The notes under the pieces were generated by a model, which saw only the letters and a program-made list of their open reading frames with translations, was not told the origin of the DNA and ran no database searches. A stretch of 64,000 nucleotides of DNA from Spongiibacter pelagi (lineage in GTDB: Bacteria; Pseudomonadota; Gammaproteobacteria; Pseudomonadales; Spongiibacteraceae): the NCBI RefSeq assembly GCF_014705705.1, contig NZ_JACXLD010000002.1:398831-462830 (forward strand). The letters run 5' to 3'. A program made the translations under genes and the position numbers. Positions 54,819 through 63,330 of this stretch are shown piece after piece (the first letter of the stretch is position 1; every line of letters starts with the position of its first letter).

Positions 54819-56114
54819 ATGACTCAAACCCAATTATCCCGCGATACTTTTAATCAACAATTACTGGCATTCCTTGATGCCAGCCCAACGCCATTTCATT
54901 GTGTGGCGGAAATGTCTCGGCAATTGTTCGAGGCGGGTTTTGTTCGCTTACAAGAATCCGCTGAGTGGGATTTAGCGCCGGGCAGCTATTTTGTGACCCG
55001 CAACGATAGCTCTATTGTCGCATTTCGAGTCGGCAACGCGCCGGTAGAGGAGAGCGGCTGGCGCATGGTGGGTGCGCATACCGACAGCCCCTGTTTAAAG
55101 GTAAAGCCCAATCCTGAAATTAAAAAGCAGGGTTACTTACAGCTCGGCGTAGAGGTTTACGGCGGCGCATTATTGAACCCTTGGTTTGATCGTGATCTCG
55201 GCTTGGCCGGTCGCGTAAACTATCGCGATCAAAAAGGGCAGTTGCAGAGCACCCTGATTGATAGTGGCCGTGCCATTGGTGTGGTGCCCAGTTTGGCGAT
55301 TCATCTCGATCGCGAGGCGAATAATAGCCGTAGCGTGAATCCTCAAACCGATTTGCCGGTATTGATTAGTCAGCCCAATGATGACTTCAGCTTTGTTGCC
55401 CTGGTAAAACAATTACTGCTTGAGCAGGGTGTGACTGAAGTTTCAGACGTCTTGGCTCACGAGTTATGTTTTTACGACCGACAAGGTGCCGCGCTGATCG
55501 GCTGGGAAAACGAATTTATCGCCAGCGCCCGTTTAGATAATTTGCTGTCTTGTTTTATCGGTTTGAAAGCCCTGCTTGAGGGCGATGCAAGCCAACACAG
55601 CGTGTTGGTGTGTAACGATCACGAGGAAGTTGGCAGTATGTCCAGCAGTGGCGCGCAAGGGCCGATGCTGGAATCGGTGCTGCGCCGTATCGCCGGCACT
55701 GAAACAGCGTGGCAGCGCGCTATTTCCCGCTCCAATATGATCTCTGCGGATAATGCCCACGGCATTCATCCCAACTTCAGTGACAAGCATGACGCCAATC
55801 ACGGCCCGCTGTTGAATAAGGGCGCCGTAATTAAGGTGAATGTGAATCAGCGTTATGCGAGTAACAGCGACACCATGGCGAGCTTTAGAGAGCTGTGCTC
55901 TCGATTGGGTGAAACCGTGCAAAGCTTTGTGGTGCGTTCAGATATGGCCTGCGGCAGTACAATTGGCCCGATTACGGCCTCGGCAATTGGTGTTGCCACG
56001 CTGGATATTGGCGTGCCAACCTTTGCTATGCACTCTATTCGTGAGCTGGCGGGCAGCAAAGATGCTAGCAGCCTGTATCGCGTACTGAGCGGGTTTTATC
56101 AGCGTCTGGTTTGA
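54819..56114 (+). CDS. apeB: M18 family aminopeptidase
   Basis: 431 residues from ATG 54819; an in-frame TTG at 54792 is possible. Di-zinc motifs: GAHTDSPCLKVKP (about 85-97), CNDHEEVGSMSSSGAQG (about 262-278) and the terminal CGSTIGP and AMHSIRELAG. The internal HPNFSDKHDANHGP is typical of aspartyl-type M18 enzymes. A cytosolic peptidase releasing N-terminal residues. Confidence 0.94.
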   Translation: MTQTQLSRDTFNQQLLAFLDASPTPFHCVAEMSRQLFEAGFVRLQESAEWDLAPGSYFVTRNDSSIVAFRVGNAPVEESGWRMVGAHTDSPCLKVKPNPEIKKQGYLQLGVEVYGGALLNPWFDRDLGLAGRVNYRDQKGQLQSTLIDSGRAIGVVPSLAIHLDREANNSRSVNPQTDLPVLISQPNDDFSFVALVKQLLLEQGVTEVSDVLAHELCFYDRQGAALIGWENEFIASARLDNLLSCFIGLKALLEGDASQHSVLVCNDHEEVGSMSSSGAQGPMLESVLRRIAGTETAWQRAISRSNMISADNAHGIHPNFSDKHDANHGPLLNKGAVIKVNVNQRYASNSDTMASFRELCSRLGETVQSFVVRSDMACGSTIGPITASAIGVATLDIGVPTFAMHSIRELAGSKDASSLYRVLSGFYQRLV

Positions 56115-56133
56115 GATTATTAGTATTTAAGAA

Positions 56134-56162
56134 CCCGCTCCGGATTTCCCAGAGCGGCTTTC
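56134..56162 (+). terminator. Terminator-like hairpin between apeB and the enoyl-CoA hydratase gene
   Basis: CCGCTC (56135-56140) and GAGCGG (56152-56157) around an 11-base loop, followed by CTTTCTCT. The weak T tract lowers confidence; it lies between convergent genes. Confidence 0.45.
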
Positions 56163-56185
56163 TCTAAACTTATTTGCCCTTAAGC

Positions 56186-56977
56186 TTATTTACCTTGGAA
56201 AACGGGTTTACGTTTTTCTGCAAAGGCGCGAATACCTTCTTGACCATCCACCGCATCGATCAACGCAGAAATACTGCGGCTTTCCAGCTCTAGCTGCTTT
56301 TCAAAACCATTTTCAAAACTTTCCAGCAGCAAGGCTTTGCTCTGGCCAAATGAGCGAGTAGGGCCCTGTGCCAATTGCTTGGCCAGCTTGCTGGCTTCTT
56401 CCAGTAAATCGGCATCGGCGACAACGCGAGTCAGCATTCCCCATTCCAGCGCTTCAGCGGCGCTAACCACGCGATTGGTATATAGCATTTCCTGGGTGCG
56501 GCGCATGCCGATCAATCGTGGCAATAAGTGGCTGGCACCACCATCTGGGCTCAGAGCCACACCGGTATAGGCTAGCGTGAATTTGGCGGACTCTGCGGCA
56601 AACACCATATCGCCAGATAGCGCCAAACTTAAGCCGGCCCCTGCCGCCGTACCATTAACCGCCACAACCAAGGGCGCACGCATCCGAGCAAAGCGGCTAT
56701 TGGCGCTATGTAATGCGGTGGTTACTGCTTTCAGCAAGGCACCTGCGCCAGCGCCGGCTTCAATGAAAGAGGGCAGATCGCCACCGGCGGAAAACATTTT
56801 GCCATTGCTGGTTAATAGAACGGCACGCACCTCTGGATCGCTGTCGCACAGAATGGCCGCTTCACAAAGCTCTTCTGCCATTTTCAGGTTAATACTGTTA
56901 GCGGCATTGGGGCGGTTGAGGGTGATCGTAACCAGTCCATCAGATTTGCTGTAATTCAGGGTGTCGAATTGGCTCAT
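56186..56977 (-). CDS. Enoyl-CoA hydratase/isomerase family protein
   Basis: 263 residues. Crotonase motifs: NGKMFSAGGDLPSF (oxyanion Gly about 65), AVNGTAAGAGLSLALSGDMVFA (about 106-127), and YTGVALSPDGGASHLLPRLIG with the Glu of classical hydratases replaced by Asp-Gly-Gly context (PDGG). C-terminal FAEKRKPVFQGK. Probably acts in beta-oxidation as hydratase or isomerase. It is a single gene on the minus strand. Confidence 0.88.
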   Translation of the reverse strand: MSQFDTLNYSKSDGLVTITLNRPNAANSINLKMAEELCEAAILCDSDPEVRAVLLTSNGKMFSAGGDLPSFIEAGAGAGALLKAVTTALHSANSRFARMRAPLVVAVNGTAAGAGLSLALSGDMVFAAESAKFTLAYTGVALSPDGGASHLLPRLIGMRRTQEMLYTNRVVSAAEALEWGMLTRVVADADLLEEASKLAKQLAQGPTRSFGQSKALLLESFENGFEKQLELESRSISALIDAVDGQEGIRAFAEKRKPVFQGK

Positions 56978-57082
56978 TATGTTCTCCAGTCTACTGACTA
57001 TTTAATCCGGCTTTAAAAAGCGTTTTTATCATCTTGGCGGTATAGTGTGACCGCACTAAAGTTGTGGTTGCCCAGAGGTCTT

Positions 57083-58213
57083 ATGCGCGTTTTATTACTT
57101 TCTGCTTATCACGCTCAAAGCCATGCGCTGTGGGCTCAAGGTTTGCAGCAAAGCCTTCCTGACTATTCCTGGACGGAGCTGCATTTAGCGCCGCGCTATT
57201 TTAATTGGCGACTGCGCGGTAATAGCCTGAGCTGGGCATTTGAAAACCGCGACATACTATCACAGGACTACGATCTACTGATTGCTACCTCGATGTGCGA
57301 CCTCACCGGCCTGCGTAGTTTTATTCCCAGCCTGTCTCGTATTCCTAATATCTTGTATTGCCACGAAAATCAGTTTGCCTACCCCGAATCCAGCCAACAG
57401 CAAGGGCGTTTGGAAAACCAAATGACCACGCTATACAGCGCGCTCAGTGCCGATTGTGTGATCTTTAATAGCCACTATAACCGGGAGAGTTTTATACAGG
57501 GTGTGACCGCACTGCTGAAAAAAATGCCTGATCATGCGCCCTTCGAGAAGGTAAATGAGCAACTGCAAAACAGCTGTGTGATTCCCGTTGGTGTTGCTGG
57601 GGCCGGCCTTTCTCCGAGCAAGCGTATGGCGGGTGAACAGCTCTCTGTGCTGTGGAATCATCGCTGGGAATATGACAAGGGGCCAGACACGTTGTTGTCG
57701 ATTGTTGAGGCTTGTGATCGTACGGGCTTGGCTGTGGATTTCAGTATTGTGGGGCAGCAATTCCGCAATCAGCCGCCGGCGTTTTCAAAAATTCACCAAG
57801 TGATTTCAAGCAGTTCTAGTCTGAGATTGAAGGACTGGGGGTTTGTCGAGAAACCACAAGCCTATCTGCAATTACTGTCTGCTTGCGATGTGGTGTTGTC
57901 CACCGCACTCCATGATTTTCAAGGCTTGTCCGTGCTAGAGGCGGTAGCGCATGGCTGTACGCCAGTATTGCCCAATCACTTGGTTTACCCGGAATGGTTT
58001 GACTCAGAATATTTCTATCAACACGATGGCGGGGCGGAGGCTGTGCTTGAGATGTTGCTCCTGCGTTTACAAGACAAGCAAGGTGGTGATTTGCCCCAGC
58101 CAGATGTTGCGCGTTTTGCCTGGCCGGTGCTGGCTCCGCTATACAAAGCCTGTATCGACAATGTGCTTTCACGGTTTGTTAATTGTTCCGTACAGGACGG
58201 GCGAGTATCATAG
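57083..58213 (+). CDS. GTDC1/DUF3524-type glycosyltransferase (tRNA-queuosine mannosyltransferase-like)
   Basis: 376 residues from ATG 57083 (AGAGGT just upstream; in-frame start at 57047 less likely). The N-terminal half is the DUF3524 type: LLSAYHAQSHALWAQGL, FNWRLRGNSLSWAF, DLLIATSMCDLTGLRSF, ILYCHENQFAYP, QMTTLYSALSADCVIFNS. The C-terminal half is a GT4-type GT-B domain with NHRWEYDKGPD, LSTALHDFQGLSVLEAVAHG. The eukaryotic relative GTDC1/QTMAN mannosylates queuosine in tRNA-Asp; bacterial members are untested as far as I know, so the substrate is inference. Next to trpS. Confidence 0.85.
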   Translation: MRVLLLSAYHAQSHALWAQGLQQSLPDYSWTELHLAPRYFNWRLRGNSLSWAFENRDILSQDYDLLIATSMCDLTGLRSFIPSLSRIPNILYCHENQFAYPESSQQQGRLENQMTTLYSALSADCVIFNSHYNRESFIQGVTALLKKMPDHAPFEKVNEQLQNSCVIPVGVAGAGLSPSKRMAGEQLSVLWNHRWEYDKGPDTLLSIVEACDRTGLAVDFSIVGQQFRNQPPAFSKIHQVISSSSSLRLKDWGFVEKPQAYLQLLSACDVVLSTALHDFQGLSVLEAVAHGCTPVLPNHLVYPEWFDSEYFYQHDGGAEAVLEMLLLRLQDKQGGDLPQPDVARFAWPVLAPLYKACIDNVLSRFVNCSVQDGRVS

Positions 58214-58270
58214 CGGCTTTTAATTTGCGCGCAGTACGGCGTGCAAAAGAAGTTCATAACAGGATTGGAA

Positions 58271-59290
58271 ATGGCAGTAGAGCAAGCAAAGCAGAGAGTA
58301 CTGACGGGAATCACCACCACCGGTACGCCTCATCTGGGAAATTATGTAGGGGCGATTCGTCCCGCCATCAATGAAAGCCAGAGTGCTGACTTTGATAGTT
58401 TCTTTTTCCTTGCCGATTACCATGCGCTGATTAAATGCCAGGACCCAAAACTTGTGCATCAATCGGCGCGTGAAATTGCCGCCACGTGGATTGCGCTGGG
58501 CTTGGATACCGATCGCTGCACCTTTTACCGTCAGTCCGATGTGCCTGAAATTACCGAATTAAGCTGGATTCTGAGCTGTGTTTGCGCGAAAGGTTTAATG
58601 AACCGCGCCCACGCTTACAAGGCGGCGGTGCAGGAAAACGAGGACAAGGGCGAAGATGCTGATTTTGGCATCACCATGGGCCTGTTTAGTTATCCGGTAT
58701 TGATGGCGGCGGATATTCTGGCCTTCAACGCCAATCGCGTGCCGGTGGGGCGTGATCAGATTCAACACATTGAAATGGCGCGGGATATGGCCCAGCGTTT
58801 CAATCATATTTATGGTGACACCTTTGCTCTGCCAGAAGCGGTTATCGATGACAATGTAGCGGTATTGAGCGGCCTTGATGGCCGCAAAATGAGTAAAAGC
58901 TACGGCAATACCATTCCCTTGTTTTTGCCAGAGAAAAAGCTGCAGAAACACATTAATAAAATCAAAACGAATCTGTTGGAGCCGGGTGAACCCAAAGATC
59001 CCGATACCTCAACCGTGTTTGAAATCTGGTGCGCTTTTGCCGATCAATCACAGCGCCAAGAAATGCGGGCAAAGTTTGAGCAGGGCATTGCCTGGGGACA
59101 GGCCAAGAAAGATCTGTTTGAGTTGATCAACAGTGAATTGTCAGAGGCCCGCCAGCGCTACGAAGAAATTATCGAAGACGGTACCCAGCTAGATGCCGTA
59201 CTGGCGGCGGGCGCTGAAAAAGCCCGTGCTGAGGCGGCAAAATTGGTTTCTAAGGCCCGCAAGGCAGTGGGCTTGGCCTCGTTCGCCTAA
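58271..59290 (+). CDS. trpS: Tryptophanyl-tRNA synthetase
   Basis: 339 residues from ATG 58271 (AGGATTGGAA before it; upstream start at 58241 less likely). Class I motifs: HIGH-equivalent [11 protein letters not shown] (about 19-29) and KMSKS in [15 protein letters not shown] (about 203-217); [14 protein letters not shown] between. Charges tRNA-Trp. Followed by a strong bidirectional terminator. Confidence 0.96.
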   Translation: MAVEQAKQRVLTGITTTGTPHLGNYVGAIRPAINESQSADFDSFFFLADYHALIKCQDPKLVHQSAREIAATWIALGLDTDRCTFYRQSDVPEITELSWILSCVCAKGLMNRAHAYKAAVQENEDKGEDADFGITMGLFSYPVLMAADILAFNANRVPVGRDQIQHIEMARDMAQRFNHIYGDTFALPEAVIDDNVAVLSGLDGRKMSKSYGNTIPLFLPEKKLQKHINKIKTNLLEPGEPKDPDTSTVFEIWCAFADQSQRQEMRAKFEQGIAWGQAKKDLFELINSELSEARQRYEEIIEDGTQLDAVLAAGAEKARAEAAKLVSKARKAVGLASFA

Positions 59291-59312
59291 TTGCTGGTTC
59301 ACGATATAAGGA

Positions 59313-59340
59313 AAAGGGCTTCTATTTAGAAGCCCTTTTT
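59313..59340 (+). terminator. Bidirectional terminator between trpS and the TonB receptor gene
   Basis: AAAGGGCTTCT (59313-59323), ATTT loop, AGAAGCCCTTT (59328-59338) plus further T. The A run on the left lets it work on the minus strand too. Confidence 0.92.
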
Positions 59341-59367
59341 ATTTGTGCTGTGGTTACCGAAATACTG

Positions 59368-61467
59368 TTAGTAGCGTAAGCCTAGCTCGATAAATACCGC
59401 GCGGGGCTCGCCAACAAAATATTGGTAATTACCAAAGGAGTAGCGAGCGCGCTCGGCGTAATCCACATCGCCCAAATTGTTGACGCGAATAATGCTGTAG
59501 GCATTGTTTTTGTAATCCTGCTGCCAGCGCAGATTCACCAAGGTATGACCGGGGTAGGTGTGGTCATTGGCGTCATCGAGGAAATATTCACCGGTATAGG
59601 CCGCTTCCAGGGTAAGGCGGCTGGAATCGGTCATCTTCCAATTTAATTGGGTGCTGGCGGTTTTGCGCGGGGCAGAAGTTAAATCATTGTACTTATTGGC
59701 CAGAACATCATTATTAAAGGTGTGTTTCGCATAGGCCGATTGTAAGGCCCAGCTCACCGTGTTGGTCAGTGCCCAATCCATACTGAATTCCACACCGCGA
59801 CTGCGGGTGGCACCGCCATTAAAGTTATTGCGGTTATTGTCCTGAATAATCAGCTCGTCTTTTTCCATAAAGTAAGCATTGAGCTGCCAGCTTAAGCGTG
59901 ACCACTTGGTGCGCAGGCCCAGCTCGATGCTGTCTAGCGATTCTTTATTCAGGTCAGTACTTTGCTGAGTAGCTTGCAGGCGATACATCTCGCTGGCCTG
60001 TGGTGCGCGGAAGCCATGAGCGGCGTTAACGAATAAATCGCTGTAGTCGGTCATATTCAGCAAATAACCAATACGGTAAGAGGCGTTGCGGAACTGGTTT
60101 ACATCATCGGATGGGCGGGAGAAACGGCAGGCCCCCGTTGGGTTTGAAGCGGTGACAGGGCATGGCGTTCCATCCTCAGCAAAATTGCCGTCAACCATCA
60201 GGTTATCGTAATCGTATAACTGAATGTCGTAGCGAATTCCCATGCTTAGTTGATTTGACTCGTTAATCTGCCAATCACTGCCGATAAACCAAGCGGCATA
60301 GATGCTATCTACCTCATAGTCGTAATGTTTGCCCGTAGGAAAAACGCCAGAACTTGGCGCTGATTGCGTCTCTTTTAAATAGGCCTTGGTCAGCTCAGCA
60401 TCAAAACCATTGTGCAGAGTCAGGTCTTCTGAAGGCTGATGGAAGAAAATGGTTTGTAGTCCTGCGCTACGCTCGCCGTTTTCTTCCAGCGGCGTATTCG
60501 GTAGAAAATGCTGCAAAAACTCCATCTCGGTGTAGCGCAGATAGGGGGTTAGTACCAGACGGCTATCATTATTGCCTTCGCGCTCAAAGCGGCTGAAATA
60601 ACGCACGCTCAAGCTATTCCGGAAGGCTTCGGGATTGCCGTTAAGCTTTTTAAGATCGTCATCTTTATAGGCGTCTTTGCCATTTAAATAGCCGGCGGTT
60701 TCTTGATTCAGATTAGACGCCGCCAGTTGCGAGGTGATATTCCACGTTTCGCCTTTATGTAAATGACGCAACGTCATTTTTTGCTGGTCAAAGCCGGAAT
60801 CATCTTTATAGCCATTATCGCTTTCACCGTGAAAGCTCAGCATCATGCCGCCATCTTTTTGGCCTTCGCCATACTGTAATTTGATGCGGCCGTAATCGTG
60901 AGGGCCGGCCTCAACGGCGACATTGCCGGTTTTTTCGCCAGCATCCGGAATCGCAGGGCTAATGACATTAATAACTCCATTCAGAGCATTGCTGCCGTGC
61001 ACGGCGGTGCCGGGGCCGCGCAATACTTCAATGCTTTGCGCCTGTTCGCTATTGGCGTCAAACAGTTCGTTTACATTACAAAAGCCGGGGCTGCGCAGGG
61101 GGATGCCGTCTTCGGCAAAATAAAACGCGCCACAACTGCCAGCGCCAGTAAGTACGCCCGAACGAATAGCGGTGAGATGCTCTTGACCATTGCCACGGCT
61201 GATCCAAACGCCGGGTACGCGGTTTAGAATTTCATTGATATGGGTGGAGCCGATACTGCGAATTTCGTCTTGGCCGATAACCGAAATAGAAAGACTTTCC
61301 TGCAGCGCTTCACGCTCAATGCGGTTGGCGGTGACTGAAAGGGTTTCCAGTTTTAGCGCCTGCTCTTTCTTTGGTTTTTCCTGTGATTCATCGGCGTGTG
61401 CTGCCGCAATCAAACTGCCGCTGATTAGCAAGCAATTAAGGACTCTCAGTGAGGTTTTAGCACCCAT
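59368..61467 (-). CDS. TonB-dependent outer-membrane receptor
   Basis: 699 residues from the ATG at 61467, which has GGAG eight bases ahead and begins a clean signal peptide (MGAKTSLRVLNCLLISGSLIA, split at AHA); an ATG at 61491 adds eight residues. TonB box ETLSVTA (about 41), plug domain with LNRVPGVWISRGNG, an unusual Cys pair in GAGSCGAFYFAEDGIP and SPGFCNVNEL, and IEVLRGPGTAVHGSNALNGVINVIS. Barrel ends YFVGEPRAVFIELGLRY. The Cys pair probably makes a disulfide in the plug. No Fur box is visible upstream; the ligand is unknown. Confidence 0.92.
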   Translation of the reverse strand: MGAKTSLRVLNCLLISGSLIAAAHADESQEKPKKEQALKLETLSVTANRIEREALQESLSISVIGQDEIRSIGSTHINEILNRVPGVWISRGNGQEHLTAIRSGVLTGAGSCGAFYFAEDGIPLRSPGFCNVNELFDANSEQAQSIEVLRGPGTAVHGSNALNGVINVISPAIPDAGEKTGNVAVEAGPHDYGRIKLQYGEGQKDGGMMLSFHGESDNGYKDDSGFDQQKMTLRHLHKGETWNITSQLAASNLNQETAGYLNGKDAYKDDDLKKLNGNPEAFRNSLSVRYFSRFEREGNNDSRLVLTPYLRYTEMEFLQHFLPNTPLEENGERSAGLQTIFFHQPSEDLTLHNGFDAELTKAYLKETQSAPSSGVFPTGKHYDYEVDSIYAAWFIGSDWQINESNQLSMGIRYDIQLYDYDNLMVDGNFAEDGTPCPVTASNPTGACRFSRPSDDVNQFRNASYRIGYLLNMTDYSDLFVNAAHGFRAPQASEMYRLQATQQSTDLNKESLDSIELGLRTKWSRLSWQLNAYFMEKDELIIQDNNRNNFNGGATRSRGVEFSMDWALTNTVSWALQSAYAKHTFNNDVLANKYNDLTSAPRKTASTQLNWKMTDSSRLTLEAAYTGEYFLDDANDHTYPGHTLVNLRWQQDYKNNAYSIIRVNNLGDVDYAERARYSFGNYQYFVGEPRAVFIELGLRY

Positions 61468-61677
61468 ATTTTCTTCTCCGGTAAGGCTCATACCCGTATT
61501 TTTATGGGGGTGCAGTCTAATGGGCTTTGCAGATTATGAGAAGGGCAGGGAGCAAGAACCTAACTTCTCATTGAAAAGATTGTGTGCCTAACGGAGGGTA
61601 GGGGGAGGTAGGGATCAGTGCTTCTCGCTGCCCTTACGTTTGTGTTGGGTTTTATTAAGCTGTCTACGGTTTCGTAA

Positions 61678-61761
61678 AGTAATAAATGCGACAATTGGAG
61701 AGTTACTTTCCGTTTTACCGGTAAGGATACTGAAATTGTTAACTATGAGGATTATCACTAA
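61678..61761 (+). pseudogene. higB: Remnant of a HigB-type toxin gene (C-terminal codons only)
   Basis: The frame opens after a TAA at 61675 and reads SNKCDNWRVTF followed by RFTGKDTEIVNYEDYH and stop. This is the C-terminal part of RelE/HigB-family mRNA interferases (the NWR-x-F core and the ED-x-H end). The first 60-70 residues are missing. The stop TAA shares its last A with the higA ATG, the normal higBA junction. Confidence 0.75.
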
Positions 61762-62060
61762 TGAGTATGTATAACCCGGCTCATCCGGGTGAAATTCTTA
61801 AGGAGTTAGTAATTGAGCCAACCGGTGTAACAATTACTGATGTCTCTGAGCACCTGAATATAAGCCGTAAAACACTATCTAAAGTTTTAAATGGCCGGGG
61901 TTCTATTACTCCAGAAATGGCATTGCGGCTAGAATTGGTATTTAAAAAACCATCTGCAGACCATTGGCTCAGGCTGCAAAATGCTTATGATCTCTGGGTG
62001 GCTCGTCAGCATCAGTCTCTGCTGCAAGTTCGCCCATATGAATTTGCAGCGCAATCTTAG
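61761..62060 (+). CDS. higA: HigA-family antitoxin (orphan)
   Basis: 99 residues. N-terminal AHPGEILKELVIEP then an XRE-type helix-turn-helix (about 23-62: ITDVSEHLNISRKTLSKVLNGRGSIT with ALRLELVF), and the HigA tail DHWLRLQNAYDLW. HigA represses its own promoter and neutralises HigB. The gene is intact while the upstream toxin is only a fragment, so it survives as a DNA-binding orphan or by chance. Its upstream promoter was probably lost or altered with higB. Confidence 0.88.
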   Translation: MSMYNPAHPGEILKELVIEPTGVTITDVSEHLNISRKTLSKVLNGRGSITPEMALRLELVFKKPSADHWLRLQNAYDLWVARQHQSLLQVRPYEFAAQS

Positions 62061-62100
62061 CAAGTCCCAGTTTTTACAGACTGAAACTACAATTACAATT

Positions 62101-62135
62101 ACAAAAATGCCCCGCTAGTGCGAGGCATCTTTTGT
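62101..62135 (-). terminator. Terminator downstream of the tRNA-Leu fragment
   Basis: ATGCCCCGC (62107-62115) and GCGAGGCAT (62120-62128), one C-A mismatch, flanked by ACAAAA/TTTTGT. On the minus strand it follows the tRNA CCA end by five bases and ends in a T run, as for a once-working tRNA gene. Confidence 0.7.
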
Positions 62136-62139
62136 AATT

Positions 62140-62197
62140 TGGTACCAGAGGCCGGACTCGAACCGGCACGCTTTTAAGGGCGGGGGATTTTGAATCC
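62140..62197 (-). pseudogene. tRNA-Leu 3' fragment (anticodon loop to CCA)
   Basis: On the minus strand: GATTCAAAATCC, a variable-arm stretch CCCTTAAAAGCGTG, a T arm GCCGG-TTCGAGT-CCGGC and CTCTGGT-ACCA. The anticodon loop would read TTCAAAA (CAA, Leu). No acceptor 5' strand or D arm precedes it and the anticodon stem does not pair fully (ACGGA against TCCCC). It resembles the 3' exon of the tRNA at 63897-63950. Confidence 0.75.
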
Positions 62198-62605
62198 GTC
62201 ACAGCTATTTGCGGCCTCGTAACCTATTGAAAAATAAAGAAAATAATTTATTTTTTCTGTATGATTCTTGTCCTATGACAAATCGTTGCTCTTAAGACGA
62301 AAATTTTCTGGCTTGATTGGCCTAGTAATTTGCGCATATCAGCATTTAGTGAATGCTTCAGTCTCCCGGCTCTGGCCACTCCTTGCGGTAGTCTGCTATA
62401 AAAAGTGTTGAGTGCTGGAATGCAAGCCAGCCAGGTACAAAAGGAAATTGGTTGGTTAACGCGCACGCTCGTTTTGTTTTTGTGAGCTGTTGGCCGCTAA
62501 CCTGCAATGCCAGCTGCAGAGAAGTTTTGGTGACAGTATGAAAATCAAAGAAATGATAAATCGAGCGTGCTCGCTATTACAATGTTATAACCCAAGGGGT
62601 AATTC

Positions 62606-63232
62606 ATGAGACTATTTCTACTTTTCGTCATTAGTTGCTTCTTGGCAGGATGCTCTGGTACTGGGGGTATTATTGGTGGCTTAGTGCCTGCACCAAAGTT
62701 TCTAAAAGGAGAGGTGAATTCGGAGGGGGAGTATATATCTGAAAACAGGGAATTTTCAGTGATATTGCCCCACCCGCCAGAGCGTTCTAAGGATGATAGG
62801 TATGAATGGACTTATACGAAAGTACATGAGATTAACGAAGATAACATAGTCGTGGGTGCCGTATTTGGCCCGGCAGCATTCGACTTGAATTTATATCATG
62901 CTGTAATTATTAAAGAGTCAGCGAGTCAGCCTCTGGAGCCGTACGTCCAGAAAGTTTTTGATGGAAAGTCGAAAGGTCGAAACAGCAATCTCAGACCAAT
63001 CGCCGAGCAACAGTTTGATCACCTCTCAAAGAGAGCATTCTATAGTGTCTATGAGTCAGAAAGCTCTTTTCTCATATTGTCTCTAGTTGCTGGCGAAGAA
63101 TATTTCTACGTGGTAGAGATCGACATTAGTAAAAACTCAGCTCGTAATGTCCCAACCAAGAGTCAACTAATTGATAGGAGTTGGGAGGTTTTCAATCAAA
63201 TATTTTCAAGTTTTAAGGTTTTGTCCGAGTAA
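62606..63232 (+). CDS. Small lipoprotein, unknown function, probable integron cassette gene
   Basis: 208 residues. Signal peptide MRLFLLFVISCFLAGCSG with lipobox LAGC (Cys about 16), then a mature part with YISENREFSVILPHPPE and WEVFNQIFSSFKVL at the end. I do not recognise the family. The codon use is more AT-rich than upstream genes. The ATG follows AAGGGG and lies 22 bases after a GTTATAAC boundary-like site, and the stop is eight bases before an attC-like structure, the packing expected of a gene cassette. Confidence 0.75.
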   Translation: MRLFLLFVISCFLAGCSGTGGIIGGLVPAPKFLKGEVNSEGEYISENREFSVILPHPPERSKDDRYEWTYTKVHEINEDNIVVGAVFGPAAFDLNLYHAVIIKESASQPLEPYVQKVFDGKSKGRNSNLRPIAEQQFDHLSKRAFYSVYESESSFLILSLVAGEEYFYVVEIDISKNSARNVPTKSQLIDRSWEVFNQIFSSFKVLSE

Positions 63233-63239
63233 GTTTCAA

Positions 63240-63316
63240 TTAACTACGCGCCTACGGCGCCGGACAGCTAAAAGCGTGGCTTTGCCACAACGCTGCCGGT
63301 TATTGAGGTGTTAACT
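63240..63316 (+). mobile_element. attC-like recombination site of an integron cassette
   Basis: R'' TTAAC (63240-63244) pairs with R' GTTAA (63310-63314); L'' CGCCT (63249-63253) with L' AGGTG (63306-63310); CCGG(A)CAGC (63260-63268) with GCTGCCGG (63292-63299), leaving one extrahelical A; and an inner hairpin GTGGC-TTT-GCCAC (63276-63288). Imperfect arms, an unpaired base and position right after a stop codon are attC hallmarks. Confidence 0.7.
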
Positions 63317-63330
63317 GTCTGAGGAGCCTC

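Larger units (their letters stand above)
62061..62605. other. 545-bp stretch without a convincing protein gene
   Basis: It holds a terminator hairpin, a tRNA-Leu 3' fragment and a widely spaced inverted repeat (GCACGCTCG 62463-62471, CGAGCGTGC 62562-62570) ending near GTTATAAC (62584-62591), a possible integron-type boundary 22 bases before the next ATG. A 72-codon minus-strand frame at 62248-62466 has no recognisable features. Confidence 0.6.

Noticed and set aside
59368..61760. Fur box for the second TonB receptor
   Set aside because: I found no acceptable 7-1-7 match in the upstream 290 bp, so iron control is not claimed.
62140..62260. Left tRNA-Leu copy as a second intron-containing tRNA
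   Set aside because: No ATAGTCC-like S element or P9 hairpin lies before its 3' half, and its anticodon stem is mispaired; called a fragment instead.
62248..62466. 72-codon minus-strand frame
   Set aside because: No recognisable domain, no clear ribosome binding site and it covers unrelated repeat sequence; left unannotated.
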